From Nocardia aurantiaca (lineage in GTDB: Bacteria > Actinomycetota > Actinomycetes > Mycobacteriales > Mycobacteriaceae), in assembly GCF_009708175.1 (NCBI RefSeq), contig NZ_WMBB01000005.1, forward strand, positions 372,001-436,000: DNA of 64,000 nt, in the 5' to 3' direction. The notes under the pieces were generated by a model. It searched no databases, was not told where the DNA came from, and was given only the letters and a program-made list of their open reading frames with translations. The translations under genes and the position numbers were made by a program. Of the stretch, positions 34,543 to 42,909 are shown in pieces. Positions within the stretch are counted from its first letter, which is position 1. Every line of letters begins with the position of its first letter.

Positions 34543-36240
34543 TCAGCTGGGTGTGAGCAAGGTACGGGCGCGGTCGGTGCCGAGCGACAGCAGCAACGTC
34601 GGCAGTCGGGGGCCGGTGTCGCGCGATACCAGCAGCTGATAGAGAGCCTTGAAGAAGGCGCGCTGCTGCTTCTTCAGCTCGGGCGTCGGGTCGGCGTCTG
34701 CGGGGAGTCCGGCCATCAGCTTGGGCACCGCGTACACGGTGGTCGTCAGGCCGGGCAGTGTCCAGTCGTCGCCCATCCGGTCCACGAGCAGCGCGATACC
34801 GTTACGGGTCTCGGCGTCGAGCCCGTTCCACGCTTGCGCGTTGAATTCGGTCCGGACGATCGTGCGGTCGCTCTCCGGCAAGGACTCGGTGTACCGGATT
34901 GCGTTGCTCAGGCGGGGCTCCAACTCTGCCAGCAGCGCCTCGTCGGTCTCGGGCAGAGCGCGATCGGTGCCCTCTGCGGCGAGTTGTTCGCGCAGCAGTC
35001 GTGCGATCTGGGCGGTGTTTCCGGCGGTGAGGTCGACGAGCGCGGACAACAGGCGGAACGACACGGGGCGGGCGGATTGCTCGACCGCGCCGACATGAGT
35101 CCGTACGCACAACTCGTGCAAATGTGCTTCCACCGCAGACGCGTGTCCCCCAGCAACTTTCGCGCTGTAGCGGTCCCACTCGTCATAGAGTCGGACGATG
35201 GCCGAGGGGGACAGGTCGATGGTGAATCCGTTGGACGGGAGCCGACGCGCGTACAGCCACCGCACCATCGGAGGTTCGAGAATCTCGAGGATGGCGTCCG
35301 GCGTGGCCGCCCCGCCCGCGCTGCTCGACAGCTTCCCCCCGCCTCCGGCGGGCCGAACGAACGAATACACCACGGTCGACGGCGCTTGCGCGTCGTAGAG
35401 CGCGCGGATCAGAACCCGACCGGACGCGAATGAGCTGTTCGGTGCGTGGTGGTCCTCGCCCGCCGGCTCGAACTGGACGCCCTCGAACGCCCACCGCATC
35501 GGCCAGTCCACCTTCCACACCAGCTTCCCGGAGGGTCGGCTGCCGTCGGCGAGGCTGTGACCGCCTGCGTGCCCGCAGCGGCACGTGTAGGTGATGGTGG
35601 TGCCGTCCCACCCGGTCACCTCGGTCGAGTCCTTCCCGCACACCTCGCAGTAGGGCTTGTACGGGTAATAGGCCGCACGTCGTTCCTCGACCGGGGTTTC
35701 GTGGCGGCCCTCGGTTTGGAAGGTCTCCAGAATGTCGAAAATCTCGCCGCGCCGATCCAATGCCACTCGGATCTGGGAGTTGTAGGTCCCCGCGGGATAG
35801 GCGACGGACTGCCGTACCTCTCGCATGCGGACGCCCAGACGAGCCAGTGCATCGACGAAGCGCGTCATATGCCGCACCGCGTACGACTCGTACTCCCCGC
35901 CTGGATCGGGGACGACGGCGAGCGGCTTGCCGACGTGCTCGGCCCACTGTTTCGGCACTCCGGCCGGCACCTTCCGGAACCGGTCATAGTCGTCCCACGA
36001 GTGGTGGTGGATCGCGTCGAGGCCCCGGGCGAGGAGCTCCTCAGCGACGAGATGTGCCGTCATCGCCTCACGCAGATTGCCGAGGTGGATGTCGCCGGAG
36101 GGACTGATACCCGACGCGCACACCAGCGTGGTCGCGCCCGTCTGTCTCGCGTGCTCGATCACGGCGTCGGCGGTACGGGCGATCCACGATGCCTCATTGG
36201 TGGCGTCGGATGTGTTCGAGGGAGCGGGACTGGACAGCAC
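34543..36240 (-). CDS. lysK: Class I lysyl-tRNA synthetase
   Basis: A 565-residue class I (archaeal-type) LysRS that charges tRNA-Lys. Features are the HIGH-type HLGN in GISPSGDIHLGN (near residues 44-55), a zinc-binding insertion with CEVCG and CRCGH (near 200-235), and the KMSKS-type KLSSSAGG (near 300). A helical anticodon-binding C-terminus follows. Most Actinobacteria rely on class II LysRS, so this is probably a second enzyme, though that cannot be seen here. GTG start, 6 bases after TAGCGT on the minus strand (leaderless). It is beside the STAND operon. Confidence 0.92.
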   Translation of the reverse strand: MLSSPAPSNTSDATNEASWIARTADAVIEHARQTGATTLVCASGISPSGDIHLGNLREAMTAHLVAEELLARGLDAIHHHSWDDYDRFRKVPAGVPKQWAEHVGKPLAVVPDPGGEYESYAVRHMTRFVDALARLGVRMREVRQSVAYPAGTYNSQIRVALDRRGEIFDILETFQTEGRHETPVEERRAAYYPYKPYCEVCGKDSTEVTGWDGTTITYTCRCGHAGGHSLADGSRPSGKLVWKVDWPMRWAFEGVQFEPAGEDHHAPNSSFASGRVLIRALYDAQAPSTVVYSFVRPAGGGGKLSSSAGGAATPDAILEILEPPMVRWLYARRLPSNGFTIDLSPSAIVRLYDEWDRYSAKVAGGHASAVEAHLHELCVRTHVGAVEQSARPVSFRLLSALVDLTAGNTAQIARLLREQLAAEGTDRALPETDEALLAELEPRLSNAIRYTESLPESDRTIVRTEFNAQAWNGLDAETRNGIALLVDRMGDDWTLPGLTTTVYAVPKLMAGLPADADPTPELKKQQRAFFKALYQLLVSRDTGPRLPTLLLSLGTDRARTLLTPS

Positions 36241-36333
36241 CGGTACACGCTACCAGCGGTGACCAGCCGATATTCGGTGGCGTCCTACTTTGTCCCCACG
36301 TCGCTGCGGGCGGCCGAGGCACCGCGCTACCGG

Positions 36334-37200
36334 TCAGCCGGCTTCCCGCGGTCGAATGATCGCCACCGGGCAGTCGGCGGCGTGCATGACCGCCTCCCCG
36401 GTCGATCCGAGTGTCATGCCCGGAAATCCGCCCCTGCCGTGACTGCCGATCACGATGAGCTGTGCCCGGCGCGACTCTTCCAGCAGCTGTCGCAGCGGGC
36501 GCCCCTCGGCGACGACGGACCACACCTTCACATTCGGGTACTCGGCGATCGGGGCGGAGAGGCTGCGAGCCAGCAGATCGTGCGCGTCCGATGCCGAGTA
36601 CACCGGATCCCGGGTGCGATCGCCCCAGGCGTGCACCGCGACCACTTCGACCCCACGCCGCGAGGCCTCATCGAAGGCGACCTCGATGGCATGGGTGCTG
36701 AGCGGCGAGCCGTCCACACCGACGACCACGGGTAGGCTCGCGTCGGGCAGTTCTTCCGGAACGATCACGACCGGCCCCAGCGCGTGTCGCGCCAACGCCG
36801 TACTGACCGAGCCCAACAGGCTGCGGTGATAGGACGTCAACCCCCGTGCCCCGACCACCACGTATCGCGCGGTCTGCGCGAGTTCACACAGCACCGGAAT
36901 GGGTTCGGCGTCGACGATGAGGGTCGACACGTCGAGCGATCCGAGGTCCGCGGTGCTCGACTTCGCCAGGTCGGCGGCATCCTCGAGTGTCGTCTGCACG
37001 GTGTCGCGGTAGTCGCTGTGGAACAGCTCGACCGGACTGTCGTCGAGGGGCCGGTCCGCGAGCCGCGGTGTGGCACAGACCAATTGCAGCGGCGCGCCCC
37101 GTAGTACGGCATCGTGGGCTGCCCAGCGCACCGCCCGTAGCGCGGCCGCGGACATGTCCATACCCACGATGATCGGCTGATCGACATCGTTCGTCGGCAT
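36334..37200 (-). CDS. Universal stress protein, tandem UspA domains
   Basis: A 288-residue protein with two Usp domains (about 7-145 and 152-285). The ATP-binding signature G-2x-G-9x-G-S/T is seen in each half: VVGARGLTSYHRSLLGSVST and VIGSHGRGGFPGMTLGSTGE. Such tandem Usp proteins are induced by hypoxia and stationary phase in mycobacteria. The start is ATG 37200 with GGAAGGAAGG upstream. A DosR-like box lies 75 bases before the start. Confidence 0.9.
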   Translation of the reverse strand: MPTNDVDQPIIVGMDMSAAALRAVRWAAHDAVLRGAPLQLVCATPRLADRPLDDSPVELFHSDYRDTVQTTLEDAADLAKSSTADLGSLDVSTLIVDAEPIPVLCELAQTARYVVVGARGLTSYHRSLLGSVSTALARHALGPVVIVPEELPDASLPVVVGVDGSPLSTHAIEVAFDEASRRGVEVVAVHAWGDRTRDPVYSASDAHDLLARSLSAPIAEYPNVKVWSVVAEGRPLRQLLEESRRAQLIVIGSHGRGGFPGMTLGSTGEAVMHAADCPVAIIRPREAG

Positions 37201-37274
37201 GATCACCTTCCTTCCGCCTCCTACGGTCCCAGGCGCGCACGGGCTGGACAACGGGCCAATGAACGATTCGCGCG

Positions 37275-37288
37275 GGGCCGAAGGTCCC
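37275..37288 (-). promoter_or_regulatory. DosR-like box upstream of the Usp gene
   Basis: On the minus strand GGGACCTTCGGCCC matches the core of the mycobacterial DosR palindrome (GGGACTTNNGGCCC type). It is 75 bases before a Usp gene, a typical dormancy-regulon member. Control by DosR is inferred. Confidence 0.5.
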
Positions 37289-37386
37289 ACCCCGCGGAGA
37301 AACCGGCCATCGACAGCGACGCTGTGTGGTGGTCGGTGGCGTCGGCGGCGCGGTCGCCACCGACCGGCGGAAATGATGAAGCGCGA

Positions 37387-37539
37387 CTAGGGGTTTCCGC
37401 TGGTCGTCCCCCCGGTTCGCCGACTCTGCTCGGGCCGGTCGGGTTCTTCGCTGCCCAGCAGCTCATCCTGGATCACCTCGAGCATGCAGGTGTTGTTGTC
37501 CATCAGCCCGAGGAGTTCGTCCAACCGGTCGTACTTCAC
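37387..37539 (-). CDS. Small acidic protein, unidentified
   Basis: A 50-residue frame from GTG to TAG with strong third-position G/C bias. It starts VKYDRLDELLGLMDNNTCML, continues EVIQDELLGSEEPDRPEQS and ends in a Gly/Thr tail. The frame is open further upstream (ASWAARGDHRC), so it may be the end of a longer, now interrupted gene. No family is recognised. Confidence 0.4.
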   Translation of the reverse strand: MKYDRLDELLGLMDNNTCMLEVIQDELLGSEEPDRPEQSRRTGGTTSGNP

Positions 37540-37748
37540 ACACCGATGGTCGCCCCGTGCCGCCCATGAGGCAAGGTCGGTTCGTCGGCCGGCATCGGTT
37601 CTCGCCGAAATAGTTCATTGGACAGGGAATTTCCCGGTATTGGTGCCCCGGGCGCGCGCCATCCACGACGACGCGGCGGGACGGATTCCTCGACGCGTTG
37701 CCGAATCGGTGATCGGCGAGATCCTGGACCGGCCGGAGCAGTCCGCTG
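37540..37748. other. Possible gene remnant between the Usp and PadR genes
   Basis: Within this gap the plus-strand frame near 37640-37748 reads LVPRARAIHDDAAGRIPRRV and has coding-like third positions, but there is no credible start, and the frame runs into the PadR gene. It may be a fragment of a lost gene. Confidence 0.25.
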
Positions 37749-38312
37749 TCAGACGCCCGCGGCGATGCGGCGATCGATGACCGTGAGGGCGAACTCCGCC
37801 CAGCGCTGATTCTCCTGCTCGAACGAGATGCCTCGCAGCAGGGTCAGATAGGGGCCGACCCGTTCGGCCTCTTCCAGGTAGGCCGGCTCGCTGCGACCGG
37901 CGAGCAGCCGGGTGCGCAGACGTTCGTAGCGGGCGAGCTTGGCCCTGGACCATTCGAGATGCTCGGCCACCGCGGCGCGTACGGCCGGGGCATCGGCGTC
38001 GGTCATGGCCTGGACCTTCACCATCATCTCGTCGCGAATGGCGGTGGGCTTGGCCGGTGCGTCGATGAATTCGTGCAGGGCGGCGCGACCGGCGGGAGTG
38101 ATGGCGTGCAGGCGCTTGTTGGGTCGGCGCTCCTGCTGCACCACCCGCGTCTGGATGAGGCCCTCGGCGGCCATGCGGTCGAGTTCCTTGTACAGCTGCT
38201 GCGGTGTGGCCATCCAGAAGTTGGCCACCGACGCGTCGAATCCCTTCGCCAGGTCGTAGCCCGAGGCCTCACCTTCCAGCAGTGCGGCCAGGACCGCGTT
38301 ACGAAGCGCCAT
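37749..38312 (-). CDS. PadR-family transcriptional regulator
   Basis: A 187-residue regulator with the PadR winged HTH (residues 1-80: VLAALLEGEASGYDLAKGFD and the wing RRPNKRLHAITPAGRAAL) and a C-terminal dimerisation helix bundle of the Vir_act_alpha_C type (about 95-180). PadR proteins usually repress adjacent transporter or membrane-protein genes. ATG 38312 lies 6 bases after TACGCT on the minus strand (leaderless). An inverted repeat CTGTT-N8-AACAG at 38354-38371 upstream is a candidate operator. Confidence 0.9.
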   Translation of the reverse strand: MALRNAVLAALLEGEASGYDLAKGFDASVANFWMATPQQLYKELDRMAAEGLIQTRVVQQERRPNKRLHAITPAGRAALHEFIDAPAKPTAIRDEMMVKVQAMTDADAPAVRAAVAEHLEWSRAKLARYERLRTRLLAGRSEPAYLEEAERVGPYLTLLRGISFEQENQRWAEFALTVIDRRIAAGV

Positions 38313-38353
38313 CGGGCCAGCGTATCACCGGTAGAGATTATTCAATTTATTGT

Positions 38354-38371
38354 CTGTTTTGATCTGAACAG
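38354..38371. promoter_or_regulatory. Inverted repeat upstream of the PadR gene
   Basis: CTGTT and AACAG flank 8 bases in an unusually A/T-rich stretch (38325-38405), 42 bases upstream of the PadR start. It is a candidate autoregulatory site by position. Confidence 0.4.
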
Positions 38372-38465
38372 GAATCGTCATAACGCAAGATGCCTATTCA
38401 AATAATTGAGGGGGGTGTAGCCCTTGCGCGCCGCCGGCGGCCGTTCGAGGCGGTGCGCGCGACGG

Positions 38466-38645
38466 GCCGACATCCTCGGCGCCGGCAACGCCGGGCTGAC
38501 CGCCGCGGCCGCCCTTGCCACGCTCGGTGCGCGAACCCTGTTGCTGGAGCGGCGAAATCTCCCCGGCGGCTGCCGAAGCTCCTTCCGCCGTGGACCTTTC
38601 GATTTCGAGGTGGCGGTGCGCCGGCTGGCTGTCGTCGGAGGCTCG
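38466..38645 (+). pseudogene. N-terminal remnant of a CrtI-like FAD-dependent desaturase/oxidoreductase
   Basis: About 58 residues keep the FAD-binding start of phytoene desaturase-type flavoproteins: LGAGNAGLTAAAALATLGAR, then LLLERRNLPGGCRSSFRRGP and FDFEVAV. Intact members are about 500 residues long. Here the similarity stops near 38645 and the frame then degrades. There is no suitable start codon or ribosome-binding site. It is a truncated gene left between the PadR gene and the next membrane protein. Confidence 0.6.
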
Positions 38646-38747
38646 GCTCGGACCTCCCGGTGCGATGCCGTGCTCGGCTCGTCACTCGATGTCGGGTCGG
38701 CGCCGGTAAACCCGCACGCGTACCGGACTACTCGTTTCCGCATTTAT

Positions 38748-38791
38748 TGAGTTACAACTCAGTAAACGGCTATCCTGAGTCGGAACTCAGG
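38748..38791. promoter_or_regulatory. Tandem TGAGT-N4-ACTCA operators
   Basis: TGAGTTACAACTCA (38748-38761) and TGAGTCGGAACTCA (38776-38789, extended by CC/GG) are two palindromes 28 bases apart, 14-57 bases before the start of the four-helix membrane protein. Their form suits a TetR- or MarR-type repressor. No such regulator gene lies beside them, so the regulator is unknown. Confidence 0.65.
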
Positions 38792-38804
38792 AAAGGTTGT
38801 CCCG

Positions 38805-39326
38805 ATGGCGAATCCGCTACTGCTGGCCACTCACATCACCATTGCGCTCGCGCTGACCATCCTGGTCGGCGTCCAGAGCACCGAACTGGCACGAATCCGA
38901 CTGCTTCCCAACGAAACTCCCACCGCTGAGGGAGTCGTCCGCACGGTCCGTCTCACCCTGCTGTCGATCCCGGTGTTCACCCTGCTCACCGCGGTCACCG
39001 GCGTCGCCGTTCTGGCCGACGGAGCCAAGGGCGGACCGTGGATCGGCGCGGGACTGCTCTCCACCGCTGTCATCGGCGCGAGCTCGGGCTGGACCCGCCG
39101 ACGTCTGAACAAGCCCGAAGCGCACCGCACGGGCGTTCTGGCCGCCGTCCAATGGGGCGTCCCCGCACAAACATTGGTCGCCGCGTTCCTCATGGCCGAC
39201 CGCCCGGACAATCCCGCCCTCGCCTTCGCCCCCGTGCTGCTGGCGCTGGCGGTCACCGTGACCGCCTACCTCTCGGCCCGCCGTGTCGCGTCCGGCGTCT
39301 ACGGCATGGTTCGCACGGACCGCTGA
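38805..39326 (+). CDS. Four-helix integral membrane protein
   Basis: A 173-residue hydrophobic protein with four or five helices (about 5-23, 50-72, 78-96, 115-132, 138-158). No catalytic motif is seen. The general look, a helix pair followed by SSGWTRRRLN, resembles small DUF2269-like or DoxX-neighbour membrane proteins, but no family is assigned. AGGAAAGG precedes the ATG. Two palindromes upstream indicate tight repression. The 3' end overlaps the convergent YihY gene by 28 bases. Confidence 0.75.
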   Translation: MANPLLLATHITIALALTILVGVQSTELARIRLLPNETPTAEGVVRTVRLTLLSIPVFTLLTAVTGVAVLADGAKGGPWIGAGLLSTAVIGASSGWTRRRLNKPEAHRTGVLAAVQWGVPAQTLVAAFLMADRPDNPALAFAPVLLALAVTVTAYLSARRVASGVYGMVRTDR

Positions 39327-40366
39327 TCGGTGGCGGGCGGCGGCGGAGGATCCTCCGGTTTCGGTGACGGGGCTGCCGCGGCCGCCGCCCGGCGGTGCTC
39401 GCGGCTACTCCACCACATTCGGAGTTGCTCGAATCGGGTGGCCCGGGAAGGCCAGAATTCCTCGACGCTGGCATTGAATTCGGCGCCGAGGATGATGGCG
39501 AAGCCGAGGAAGAAGGTGAACAGGAGAAAGGCGATGGGGGTGGCGAGCGCGCCGTAGGAGATGCCGGTTCTGGTCACCCAGGCCAGATAGCGGCGCAGGC
39601 CTTCGCTGGCGGCCATGAAGAAGACGCCGGCGACCAGCGCACCGCCGAACAGTCGGTGCCAGGGCAGGGTGCGGTGCAGAGCCGTCTTGTAGAGGAAGGT
39701 CAGGCCGACGATCAAGACGAGGCCGGTGCCCGGGTAATAGAAGGCGTCGATCAGGCGCAGGCCGGGTTCGCGCCAGGCGTGGGGGAGGACCCGGCCGATG
39801 AGGGTGGGGCCCAGGGCGATCAGGGGGAGGATCAGAACGGCGACCATGAGGAAGCCGACATAGAGCAGCAGCGCGAAGATGCGTTGCCAGACGGGGTGGC
39901 GGGCGGCGGCCTGGCCGTGCGCGGCGGTGATGGCGTCGACGAAGGTGGCCATGGCCGAGGAGCCGGCCCACAGGGACAGCACGAAGCCGCCCGAGACCAC
40001 TCCGCCGTGGCCGCGTTGCAGGACATCATTGACCGTGGGCTGGACCAGACTGTCGACCACACTGGGGCTGAACGCCTTCCGCGCGAAGCTGACGATCTTC
40101 GATTGCACGATGTTCAGCGTGTTCGGCCCGAACCAGTGACCGACGTACCCGAGGCTGCCGAGCAGTCCCAGCAGCAGCGGGGCCAGCGAGAGCGTCTGCC
40201 AGAAGGCCGCCGCCGCGGATTTGGCGAAGATGGAGTCGCTCCACGCCTTGGCCGCGACGTGGACGACGAGCTGGCGGACGCGGCCCCAGCGGGTGGCGGC
40301 GAGCACAACGGGTGTCGTCGGCGCGGACGCGTCGGCGTGTTGCTGGGATTCGTCGTGCGCGTTCAT
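39299..40366 (-). CDS. YihY/BrkB family membrane protein
   Basis: A 355-residue protein of the YihY (once 'ribonuclease BN', virulence factor BrkB) family, with six transmembrane helices between residues 45 and 300. The family pattern includes KSAAAAFWQTLSLAPLLLGL near residue 49 and a final helix with FFLGFAIILGAEFNA. The C-terminal 50 residues are Ala/Pro-rich and probably disordered. The molecular function of the family is not established; links to envelope and secretion have been proposed. Confidence 0.88.
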   Translation of the reverse strand: MNAHDESQQHADASAPTTPVVLAATRWGRVRQLVVHVAAKAWSDSIFAKSAAAAFWQTLSLAPLLLGLLGSLGYVGHWFGPNTLNIVQSKIVSFARKAFSPSVVDSLVQPTVNDVLQRGHGGVVSGGFVLSLWAGSSAMATFVDAITAAHGQAAARHPVWQRIFALLLYVGFLMVAVLILPLIALGPTLIGRVLPHAWREPGLRLIDAFYYPGTGLVLIVGLTFLYKTALHRTLPWHRLFGGALVAGVFFMAASEGLRRYLAWVTRTGISYGALATPIAFLLFTFFLGFAIILGAEFNASVEEFWPSRATRFEQLRMWWSSREHRRAAAAAAPSPKPEDPPPPPATDQRSVRTMP

Positions 40367-40488
40367 CGTGGCCTAAGCATCGCCTACCAGCGCTTCGAAT
40401 GGGACCGGACCCGCAATGTGTCGTGCGGCACTCCACGGGGCTGTGTCGGATTGGAAAGCTGTCGGGATCGATCGCTACTCTCTACCGA

Positions 40489-42201
40489 GTGACTTCGGGT
40501 GGTGGCGGTTCGTTACGTGCATGGCAGCGCAGGGCACTCACCAAATATCTGACGACCAAGCCACGCGACTTCCTTGCCGTCGCCACTCCCGGCGCGGGTA
40601 AGACCACGTTCGCGCTGCGCGTGGCCGCTGAGCTGCTCAACGACCGAACGGTCGACCAGGTGACGGTGGTGGCCCCCACCGAGCACCTCAAGCATCAGTG
40701 GGCGGCGTCCGCTGCGCGCAACGGGATTGCGCTGGATTCGAACTTCTCCAACTCGACCGGCTCCACGTCGTCGGACTACCACGGTGTGGTCGTCACCTAC
40801 GCGCAGATCGCGTCGCACCCGTTCAAGCACCGGGTGCGCACCGAGAATCGACGCACGCTGGTGATCATGGATGAGATCCATCACGCCGGTGACGCCAAGA
40901 GCTGGGGTGAGGCGGTCGAGGAGGCGTTCGGCGACGCCACCCGCCGGCTGGCGCTGACCGGTACCCCGTTCCGCAGCGACGACTCCAAGATCCCGTTCAT
41001 CACCTACGAGGCCGATGAGTCCGGTTTCGAGAAGTCGCGCGCCGACCACACCTACGGCTACTCCGAGGCGCTCGCCGACGGCGTCGTCAGACCCGTGGTC
41101 TTCCTCGCCTACTCCGGCGAGGCGCATTGGCGCGACAGCGCGGGCGAGGAGTACTCGGCCCGCCTGGGTGAGCCCCTCAATGCCGAGCAGACCGCCCGCG
41201 CCTGGCGCACGGCCCTCGACCCGGCGGGCGACTGGATGTCGAAGGTGCTCACCGCCGCCGACACCCGCCTGCGCCAGCTGCGCGCCACCGGCATGCCCGA
41301 CGCCGGCGGCCTGGTGATCGCCACCGACCAGGAGAAGGCGCGCGACTACGCCGAACTGCTGGAACACATTTCGGGCACCAAACCGACCGTCGTCCTGTCC
41401 GACGATCCGGACTCCTCCGACCGCATCGGCCAGTTCAGCGAGAACAACGACCCGTGGATGGTCGCGGTGCGCATGGTGTCCGAGGGCGTCGACGTCCCGC
41501 GCCTGGCGGTCGGCGTATACGCCACCAGCGCATCGACCCCGCTGTACTTCGCGCAGGCCATCGGCCGTTTCGTGCGCGCCCGCAAGGCCGGTGAGACCGC
41601 CAGCGTCTTCCTGCCCTCGGTGCCGGTGCTGCTGGATCTGGCCGCCCAGCTGGAATTGCAGCGCGACCATGTCATCGGCAAGCCGCACCGCGAGGCGAAT
41701 TCGCTCGAGGACGAACTGCTCATCGACGCCAATCGGCAGAAGGACGAGCCGGGCGAGGAGGAGAAGAAGTTCATCGCCCTTGCCGCCGACGCCGAGCTCG
41801 ACCAGGTCATCTACGATGGCGACTCCTTCGGCACCGCGACCTTCTCCGGCAGTGACGAGGAGGCCGACTACCTCGGCATACCCGGCCTGCTCGATGCCGA
41901 CCAGATGCGCGCCCTCCTGCGCGAACGCCAGTCACGTCAGCTTCAGGAGCGCAGCGCCGCCGCCGAGGCCCGACCATCCGGTCCGTCCGTCGAGGCCGCC
42001 GCGGAACGCGCCGCCACCGCGGACCGTCTCTCCGAGCTGCGCCGCGAACTCAACAGCCTGGTCGCCATGCACCACCACCGCACGGGCAGACCGCACGGCG
42101 TCATCCACGGCGATCTGCGCCGCGAATGCGGCGGCCCCCCAACCGCTCTCGCCACCGCCGACCAGCTCTCCCAGCGGATCGCGGCGCTGCGTCGCCTCTG
42201 A
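40489..42201 (+). CDS. DEAD/DEAH-box (superfamily 2) helicase
   Basis: A 570-residue SF2 ATPase. Motifs are Walker A TPGAGKTTFAL (near 33-43), DEIHHAGD (Walker B, DEIH form, near 132-139), motif III TGTPFR, and a second RecA-like domain with VSEGVDVPR and AIGRFVRAR (motif VI). A charged C-terminal tail follows (after about 430). It resembles restriction-type or XPB-like bacterial helicases of unknown substrate. GTG start, 7 bases after TACTCT (leaderless). It converges on the SWIM/SNF2 pair, so three nucleic-acid-handling genes lie together. Confidence 0.9.
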   Translation: MTSGGGGSLRAWQRRALTKYLTTKPRDFLAVATPGAGKTTFALRVAAELLNDRTVDQVTVVAPTEHLKHQWAASAARNGIALDSNFSNSTGSTSSDYHGVVVTYAQIASHPFKHRVRTENRRTLVIMDEIHHAGDAKSWGEAVEEAFGDATRRLALTGTPFRSDDSKIPFITYEADESGFEKSRADHTYGYSEALADGVVRPVVFLAYSGEAHWRDSAGEEYSARLGEPLNAEQTARAWRTALDPAGDWMSKVLTAADTRLRQLRATGMPDAGGLVIATDQEKARDYAELLEHISGTKPTVVLSDDPDSSDRIGQFSENNDPWMVAVRMVSEGVDVPRLAVGVYATSASTPLYFAQAIGRFVRARKAGETASVFLPSVPVLLDLAAQLELQRDHVIGKPHREANSLEDELLIDANRQKDEPGEEEKKFIALAADAELDQVIYDGDSFGTATFSGSDEEADYLGIPGLLDADQMRALLRERQSRQLQERSAAAEARPSGPSVEAAAERAATADRLSELRRELNSLVAMHHHRTGRPHGVIHGDLRRECGGPPTALATADQLSQRIAALRRL

Positions 42202-42282
42202 CCAGCGCGTCGCGCCGGTTCCGGCCATGCGGTCACACGACGTGTAGCTCGACGTCGACCGGGTCGCCCGGAGGGGGCCAGC

Positions 42283-42303
42283 CCGCCCCGCTTGCGGGGG
42301 CGG
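42283..42303. terminator. GC-rich hairpin between convergent helicase and SWIM genes
   Basis: CCGCCCC and GGGGCGG form a 7-base stem with a 7-base loop in the 158-base gap between convergent genes. No T run is present. Confidence 0.5.
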
Positions 42304-42359
42304 TCGCTCGCGTCGACTCGATTGCCGCGCCGGCGAGCGACCGTTCCCGCGTCGTGCCC

Positions 42360-42908
42360 TCAGCCGAAGTACACCGCGGGATCGAGCGCGTCGATCGGCG
42401 TCCAGTGCGGGATCGATACCGGGGCGTCGGTGCGCGTGTCGGGTGGCGCGCTGCGGTAGCCCTGGAGATCCAAGGCCAGCCAGGGGTTTTCGTCGATCAG
42501 CCGGACCACCGCGTAGCAGGTGGCCAGCATGTGGAGGCAGCGGGCGCCGCGGGCCCGGCAGGAGCAGTCGGTGCCGGCGAGCACCGGGGTGACCGAGATC
42601 CCCGCCCCGATGACCGCGGCGTGCAGTTCATCGCTGAGCGTGAGGGTGTCCGCGGGCACCACCGCGGCGATGGCCTCGATGGTCGCGCGCGGGAGGGACG
42701 TCAGCTCCAGATGCGTCACCGAGGCCTCGGACCCGCGATGAATGTGCGCCCGCACCATGGTGCCCTCGATCTCGGTCCGGACCGCGTTGTTGCGGGCGAT
42801 GCTGCGCGCTCGGGGGAGCAGTGGCTCGGGTTTGATGAGGCTGAGCGGTTCCGCGAGCCGCACCCAGTCCCTGCCCCAGGCCGTGTACCCGAATTCGTCG
42901 TCCGCCAT
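42360..42908 (-). CDS. SWIM zinc-finger protein
   Basis: A 182-residue protein with a SWIM zinc finger, CSCRARGARCLH (CxC...CxH), near residues 116-127. SWIM domains bind DNA or proteins and are often fused to, or encoded with, SNF2 ATPases in bacteria. It starts 1 base after the SNF2 stop, so the two are co-expressed. ATG 42908 is used. Its likely role is a DNA- or partner-binding accessory of the SNF2 enzyme. Confidence 0.88.
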   Translation of the reverse strand: MADDEFGYTAWGRDWVRLAEPLSLIKPEPLLPRARSIARNNAVRTEIEGTMVRAHIHRGSEASVTHLELTSLPRATIEAIAAVVPADTLTLSDELHAAVIGAGISVTPVLAGTDCSCRARGARCLHMLATCYAVVRLIDENPWLALDLQGYRSAPPDTRTDAPVSIPHWTPIDALDPAVYFG

Positions 42909-42909
42909 G

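Noticed and set aside
28440..36240. Accessory block as a prophage or integrative element
   Set aside because: No integrase, excisionase, tRNA attachment site, structural phage gene or conjugation gene is visible.
40489..42201. DEAH helicase as part of a type I or III restriction system
   Set aside because: No methylase, specificity or nuclease domain was found in or near the gene.
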